Positions 32,656 to 37,117 of a DNA stretch of 37,117 nt are shown one piece after another. Position 1 is the first letter of the stretch, and every line of letters begins with the position of its first letter. Source of the DNA: Azonexus sp. (GTDB lineage: Bacteria; Pseudomonadota; Gammaproteobacteria; Burkholderiales; Rhodocyclaceae). Below the pieces are notes generated by a model. It was given only the letters and a program-made list of their open reading frames with translations. It made no database searches and was not told the origin of the DNA. The DNA lies in assembly GCF_030824335.1 (NCBI RefSeq), contig NZ_JAVBXX010000025.1, positions 1 to 37,117 of the forward strand, given 5' to 3'. A program made the position numbers and the translations under genes.

Positions 32656-33852
32656 ATGAGCAGCGAAGAAATACTTGGCGACGAGTTCAAGAATTACATC
32701 CACAACCTGCTCAAGGCCATGGTGCAGAGCGGTGGTTCTGACCTGTTCATCGCGCGCGACTTTCCGCCGACGATGAAGGTGCATGGCACGATGAAGGCGC
32801 TGACGGCACAGAAACTGACGGCCGATGTCTCGCGCAAGTTGGCCATGATCCTGATGAATCGCACGCAGCGGGAGGATTTCGAGCGTGAGATGGAGTGCAA
32901 CTTCGCTATTTCGCTGCCCGGTGTGGCGCGTTTTCGGGTCAATGTTTTTCTGCAGCAGGCAGCCGTCAGCATGGTCATCCGGACCATCACCAGCGAAATT
33001 CCCAGTCTGGAAAAGCTGGGTTTGCCATCGATATTGAAAGATGTCATCAGTGCCAAGCGAGGTCTGGTGCTGGTTGTTGGCGGCACCGGGTCCGGTAAAT
33101 CGACGACGATGGCCGGCATGATCGATCATCGCAACAGCAGTGCGCCCGGCCACATCATTACGGTGGAAGACCCGGTCGAGTATGTTCATGTTTCCAAGCA
33201 ATGTCTGGTCTCGCATCGCGAAGTCGGGGTCGATACGCATTCCTGGCATAACGCGCTGAAAAATACCCTGCGTCAGGCGCCTGACGTCATCTTGATCGGC
33301 GAAATCCGCGATCAGGAAACGATGGAGCATGCCCTGGCTTTTGCCGAAACCGGCCATTTGTGCATGGGCACCTTGCACGCCAATAACGCCAATCAGACCC
33401 TCGACCGCGTGGTGAATTTCTTTCCCGACGAGCGCAAACCGCAGGTGATGATGGATTTGGCGTCCAATCTCAAGGCAGTCATTTCGCAGCGGCTGGTTCG
33501 TTCGCTCGACGGCAAGCGCAAGGCGGCCATCGAAATCCTGCTGAATACGCCAACGGTCGCCGAATTGTTGTCGAAGGGGCAATCGGCTGCGATCAAGCCG
33601 ATCATGGACAAGAGTCGAGAACTTGGTATGCAGACCTTCGATCAGGCGCTGTTTGACCTCTACGATGCGGGTGATATCAGTTACGAAGAGGCCATCCGCA
33701 ATGCGGACTCAACCAACGAACTGCGTCTGGCGATCAAGCTGAAAAGCAAGAAGGGCGAACCATCGACCGCCAGCAGCATGTCGCTGTCCATGGAAGCCAA
33801 GGAAGAGCCGCCGGCAGCGGAAGATGCAAAGGGGCAGGCTGGCGCGGCATGA
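32656..33852 (+). CDS. pilU: PilU-type twitching motility ATPase
   Basis: 398 residues from the ATG at 32656 (MSSEEILGDEFKNYIHNLLK), with GAGGTAAAA upstream. PilT/PilU core: GGSDLFIARDFPPTMKVHG, Walker A GGTGSGKS (about 142-149), ITVEDPVEYVH (Asp box), LRQAPDVILIGEIRDQETMEHALAFAETGHL (Walker B and His box), and GMQTFDQALFDLY. The ECNFAI segment and the GHIITVEDPVEYVH region fit PilU better than PilT. The C-terminal 40 residues are an acidic/Ala tail. It assists PilT in type IVa pilus retraction. No pilT is adjacent in this window. Confidence 0.88.
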   Translation: MSSEEILGDEFKNYIHNLLKAMVQSGGSDLFIARDFPPTMKVHGTMKALTAQKLTADVSRKLAMILMNRTQREDFEREMECNFAISLPGVARFRVNVFLQQAAVSMVIRTITSEIPSLEKLGLPSILKDVISAKRGLVLVVGGTGSGKSTTMAGMIDHRNSSAPGHIITVEDPVEYVHVSKQCLVSHREVGVDTHSWHNALKNTLRQAPDVILIGEIRDQETMEHALAFAETGHLCMGTLHANNANQTLDRVVNFFPDERKPQVMMDLASNLKAVISQRLVRSLDGKRKAAIEILLNTPTVAELLSKGQSAAIKPIMDKSRELGMQTFDQALFDLYDAGDISYEEAIRNADSTNELRLAIKLKSKKGEPSTASSMSLSMEAKEEPPAAEDAKGQAGAA

Positions 33853-33876
33853 TTTCGCCGTACTGCCGCCACTGGG

Positions 33877-35229
33877 TTATTGCGCCTGATTCCCGCTCGA
33901 CAAGGCGTTTTCGGCCCAGCTTTGGGCTTCGGCTGATGCGCTTTCGATAATATCGAGGGCGATGTCCAGTTGTCCGGCCAGCCGGCTGATATTTTCGCCA
34001 TGGCCTTTTTCGATGGCGATGACCAACATCAGATAACGCGCCAGCGGGCCGCTGCTGTTCAGTAGTACGTCGCTCAGTTCGGTTGATAGATTGATTCGCT
34101 GGGCCACGGTGGGCATGGGAATGCCGAGCAAAATGTCGAGCAGAGAGAGCAGTCCGAGCAGGAATAGTTCGTCGCATGCTGTCTTGCCATGATGCAACTG
34201 GCCGATGAGTTCCAGGAAGCGGCCCCGACTCAGCGCCAGTTCCAGCAGGACGTCGTCACGCGGTGATCCTGCATCCATGCGGAACATGCCGATGGAAATC
34301 CAGCGATACAGCTGTTCCCGGCCGAGAATGATGATTGCCTGATCAATGCTGGTAATGGATTGAGCAAATCCGAGCATGGGCGAATTGGCCATGGCGATCA
34401 GTTTGACAATTACGCCTGGGTCTTGTTTGGCCAGTTCGGCAATGTCGGCGAGATCGGCATCCTGGCGCAGTCCATTGAGCATTTCAATGAGTACCAGGCG
34501 ACTTTGACCGATTTCGCCGGATTGCTGCTGTTCGTCCGGTGCAGTGGTAAAAGTGCCCAGGCAATAACTGATGCGGTGGGCAATACAGTAACGCTGTTCC
34601 GGCCAGCGGCTGATGTTTTCTGCAATCAGGCGGGCTTTGGGGAAAAGTGCTTTCAGTTTGCTGATGGTTTGCTCAAGGTGCTTGAGCGAGTAGGCAGAAA
34701 AATCGATGCAAATGAAATCGATCAAGCCGACGATCTGGCTGCGCTGATTGAGCATGTCGTTGCCGGAAGCAGCAATTTTGGCGCCAGCCTGGGCAATGAT
34801 TGTGCTGGCGGCCAACCAGCTGGTCATGTCTCCGGAGTTTTCTGGCAGGGGCAGAACAAAAACAGTGTTGGGTCCGACGATCGGTTGAATATTTAGCGTT
34901 GACCAGTCCTCTGTCGGTAGATGGATCAGTGTCATGCGTCGTTCGGCAAAGGCGGCAACTTGAGCTTGGGAGAGTGCCTCAAGTGTTGATTCGAGGTCGG
35001 CAAGGTCTGCTGAGTCCGGGCTGTGGGCTGAAAAACGGTAGCCGCAGATGCGGGTTTTCTCATCGATGATTTCTTCGCGCCGGATAATTGCGGACGGGCG
35101 GTTGCGCACCGGGGCGGGCGCTTCTGGCGCACTGGTGGGCACTGGGGTTTGCGGCGCGGAACGCACAGAACTTGCCGCGCGTTCTGGCGGGGTGCTGCCG
35201 CCAATCAATCGTTTGATAAAACCGAACAT
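33877..35229 (-). CDS. Degenerate EAL-HDOD (YuxH-type) signalling protein
   Basis: 450 residues from the ATG at 35229 (MFGFIKRLIGGSTPPERAAS), with AAGAG upstream; the open frame extends 25 codons further without support. After a proline-rich linker comes a degenerate EAL half (IIDEKTRICGYRFSAHS to SYCLGTFTTAP, about 72-248) lacking the EAL and DDFG residues. An HDOD domain (about 255-450) follows: LIEMLNGLRQDADLADIAELAKQDPGVIVKLIAMANSPMLG, SITSIDQAIIILGREQLYRWISIGMF. HDOD lacks HD catalytic residues and acts as a protein-interaction output. YuxH-type proteins affect motility in several bacteria; the role here is inferred. Convergent with pilU. Confidence 0.85.
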   Translation of the reverse strand: MFGFIKRLIGGSTPPERAASSVRSAPQTPVPTSAPEAPAPVRNRPSAIIRREEIIDEKTRICGYRFSAHSPDSADLADLESTLEALSQAQVAAFAERRMTLIHLPTEDWSTLNIQPIVGPNTVFVLPLPENSGDMTSWLAASTIIAQAGAKIAASGNDMLNQRSQIVGLIDFICIDFSAYSLKHLEQTISKLKALFPKARLIAENISRWPEQRYCIAHRISYCLGTFTTAPDEQQQSGEIGQSRLVLIEMLNGLRQDADLADIAELAKQDPGVIVKLIAMANSPMLGFAQSITSIDQAIIILGREQLYRWISIGMFRMDAGSPRDDVLLELALSRGRFLELIGQLHHGKTACDELFLLGLLSLLDILLGIPMPTVAQRINLSTELSDVLLNSSGPLARYLMLVIAIEKGHGENISRLAGQLDIALDIIESASAEAQSWAENALSSGNQAQ

Positions 35230-35443
35230 TTTTGACTCTTGGGCGAGTGGATTTTTCGAAATGGCAGGGAAGGGGGCGTGCAATAGTTGCTGATCGAGCG
35301 CCACGTTGCAGGTCGATTTTTGAGCCAGCCTTCATCGTCGATGATCCTTGATTTTCGTTGCCTGGTCGACTGCTTTTGTCAGGCAGTGCGCTTGGTCAAT
35401 GCTCTCAGCGTCAGCCAATACTCGGTGCTTTCCTCGGCTCGGG

Positions 35444-35449
35444 TATAAT
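35444..35449 (+). promoter_or_regulatory. -10 box of the purL promoter
   Basis: A perfect TATAAT lies 34 nt before the purL ATG. No good -35 hexamer is visible at 16-18 nt spacing, and no obvious PurR operator. Confidence 0.5.
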
Positions 35450-35483
35450 CTTTGGTTCTCCGCCTAACCAGACCTCACTCCCC

Positions 35484-37117
35484 ATGGCCGACATTCTTTG
35501 CCTCAAGGGCGACGCCGCCTTTTCCGCCTTCCGTCTGCAACGCCTGACAAATCGTTTGACCGCAGCGGTTGCCGATATCGAATCCGTGGTTGCTGATTTC
35601 TGGCACATTTCTGCGCTGAAACGGGCGTTGACCGCAGAAGAGCGCGCCAAGCTGGCGACGCTGCTGGAGGAGAAGGCTGCCAGCGCCGAAGCCGGCGAAC
35701 TGTTCCTGGTCGCACCGCGCATCGGCACCATTTCACCGTGGTCATCGAAGGCCACCGACATTGCCTGGAACTGCGATCTGGACGCCATCGAGCGTATCGA
35801 ACGCGTCGTTGCCTTCCATGTGGTTTTGAAGCAAAACCGCCCGTTGACCGCAGAAGAGAAGAAGACCGTCGCCGGCCTGCTGCACGACCGCATGACCGAA
35901 TCCGTACTGCCAGGTTTCGACGCCGCCAGCGAACTGTTCCGCCATTTCGAGCCGAAGCCGCTCAATACGGTCGACGTGCTCCAGGGCGGCAAAACCGCGC
36001 TGGTTGAAGCCAACGGCTCGCTTGGTCTGGCGCTGTCCGAGGACGAAATCGACTACCTGCTCGACATCTTCACCAAGGCCGGCCGCAACCCGACCGACGT
36101 CGAACTGATGATGTTCGCCCAGGCCAATTCCGAACACTGCCGCCACAAGATTTTCAACGCCTCCTGGGTGATCGACGGCGAGAAGAAGGACAAGACGCTG
36201 TTCGGCATGATCCGCGAAACCCATGCCGCTGCGCCGCAAGGCACGGTCATGGCCTACGCCGACAACGCCTCGATCATCGAAGGCGCCACCATCCAGCGTT
36301 TCTACCCGGATGCCGACCGCGGCTATTCCTACAAGGAAGAGTTGACCCACATCCTGACCAAGGTCGAGACGCACAATCACCCGACCGCGATTTCGCCCTT
36401 TCCGGGCGCGTCTACCGGTAGCGGCGGCGAAATCCGCGACGAAGGCGCCACCGGCAAGGGTTCCAAGCCGAAGGCCGGCCTCTGCGGTTTCTCGGTCTCC
36501 AACCTGAATCTGCCGGATGCGCCGCAGCCTTGGGAGCACGCCTACGGCCGTCCGTCGCGCATTGCTTCGGCGCTGGACATCATGCTTGAAGGCCCGATCG
36601 GCGCTGCCGCTTTCAACAACGAATTCGGTCGCCCGAATCTGACCGGCTATTTCCGCACCTACGAGCAGGACGTTGCCGGCACGGTGCGCGGCTACCACAA
36701 GCCGATCATGATCGCCGGCGGTCTGGGTTCCATTCAGGCCGAGCAATCGTTCAAGGAAGAAACCTTCCCGGTCGGCACGAAATTCATCCAGCTCGGTGGC
36801 CCCGGCATGCTGATCGGTCTGGGTGGCGGTGCCGCCTCGTCGATGACGGCCGGCTCGAATGCCGAAGACCTCGACTTCGCCTCGGTCCAGCGCGGCAACC
36901 CGGAAATCCAGCGCCGTGCGCAGGAAGTCATCGACCGCTGCTGGCAGATGGGCAAGAACAATCCGATCCTGTCGGTACACGACGTCGGCGCCGGCGGTGT
37001 TTCCAACGCCCTGCCGGAACTGGCCCACTCGGGCGGCGTCGGCGCCATTTTCGATCTGCGCAAGGTGCCGACCGAAGAGCCGGGCATGTCGCCGGCCGAA
37101 ATCTGGTCCAACGAATC
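35484..37117 (+). CDS. purL: Phosphoribosylformylglycinamidine synthase, N-terminal part (runs off the window)
   Basis: 544 codons visible of about 1300. It begins [20 protein letters not shown]. The N-terminal PurS-like region is followed by the linker and the first ATP-grasp-like AIRS half with [59 protein letters not shown] and [18 protein letters not shown], and [16 protein letters not shown] near the edge. Large single-chain PurL with a C-terminal glutaminase converts FGAR to FGAM in purine synthesis. Three TTGACCGCA motifs lie in the first 370 nt (35556, 35628, 35844), the last two both coding Leu-Thr-Ala-Glu. Confidence 0.96.
   Translation, partial: MADILCLKGDAAFSAFRLQRLTNRLTAAVADIESVVADFWHISALKRALTAEERAKLATLLEEKAASAEAGELFLVAPRIGTISPWSSKATDIAWNCDLDAIERIERVVAFHVVLKQNRPLTAEEKKTVAGLLHDRMTESVLPGFDAASELFRHFEPKPLNTVDVLQGGKTALVEANGSLGLALSEDEIDYLLDIFTKAGRNPTDVELMMFAQANSEHCRHKIFNASWVIDGEKKDKTLFGMIRETHAAAPQGTVMAYADNASIIEGATIQRFYPDADRGYSYKEELTHILTKVETHNHPTAISPFPGASTGSGGEIRDEGATGKGSKPKAGLCGFSVSNLNLPDAPQPWEHAYGRPSRIASALDIMLEGPIGAAAFNNEFGRPNLTGYFRTYEQDVAGTVRGYHKPIMIAGGLGSIQAEQSFKEETFPVGTKFIQLGGPGMLIGLGGGAASSMTAGSNAEDLDFASVQRGNPEIQRRAQEVIDRCWQMGKNNPILSVHDVGAGGVSNALPELAHSGGVGAIFDLRKVPTEEPGMSPAEIWSNE

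Noticed and set aside
35742..37028. 428-codon minus-strand open frame at the right end
   Set aside because: Antisense to purL, whose plus-strand reading frame is unmistakable and open to the window edge.

Overview
The window reads as a GC-rich betaproteobacterial chromosome, most likely Rhodocyclales (Dechloromonas/Azonexus-like). This is an inference from protein flavour (PilU, CreA, several c-di-GMP proteins, a periplasmic MsrA/MsrB fusion), not from a marker gene. Most genes are core or regulatory, broken up by short accessory patches.

Layout. 1-290: the 5' end of an IS110/IS1111-type transposase with its short left end, abutting a broken integron attC site. 285-1853: two minus-strand integron gene cassettes (a membrane-anchored HEPN-like protein and a trypsin-like protease) separated by a complete attC; no integrase is in view. 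2126-3185: DUF1330 protein and a VF530 DNA-binding protein. 3261-4723: an ArgD-like class III aminotransferase preceded by a terminator hairpin and an Arg-rich short ORF (candidate attenuator). 4771-5598: a degenerate EAL protein. 5826-5901: tRNA-Asn. 5902-7500: a 1.5 kb AT-richer insert with a methyltransferase and a MocR remnant, bounded by two copies of the tRNA-Asn tail plus terminator. 7519-12123: a 1534-residue CheB-CheR-PAS-GGDEF-EAL protein. 12299-18173: small lipoprotein, exonuclease/GIY-YIG fusion, MsrA-thioredoxin-MsrB lipoprotein, CreA, a Cys-cluster protein, GNAT and a tiny membrane protein. 18216-21432: three paralogous proteins with a common N-terminus, interleaved with a SHOCT protein and a HigBA-type toxin-antitoxin pair. 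21589-28617: sbcC and sbcD, separated by a LysR/tautomerase/EamA block. 28710-33852: a possible fourth relative, SpoU-type RNA methyltransferase, small hypothetical, PAS-GGDEF-EAL protein and pilU. 33877-37117: degenerate EAL-HDOD protein and the 5' part of purL.

Two patterns cut across the annotation. A short motif, TGCGGTCGAC (and the variant TTGACCGCA), recurs about 16 times. It forms inverted-repeat hairpins between genes, mostly at 3' ends, and lies singly inside sbcC, sbcD, purL, the exonuclease gene and a small hypothetical gene; this distribution resembles DNA-uptake sequences. The second pattern is the tandem family with a conserved N-terminal segment and diverging C-termini.

Functionally the window is rich in c-di-GMP and surface-behaviour signalling (four EAL-type proteins, two intact; HDOD; PilU), DNA repair and processing (SbcCD, exonuclease/GIY-YIG) and oxidative protein repair (MsrAB).
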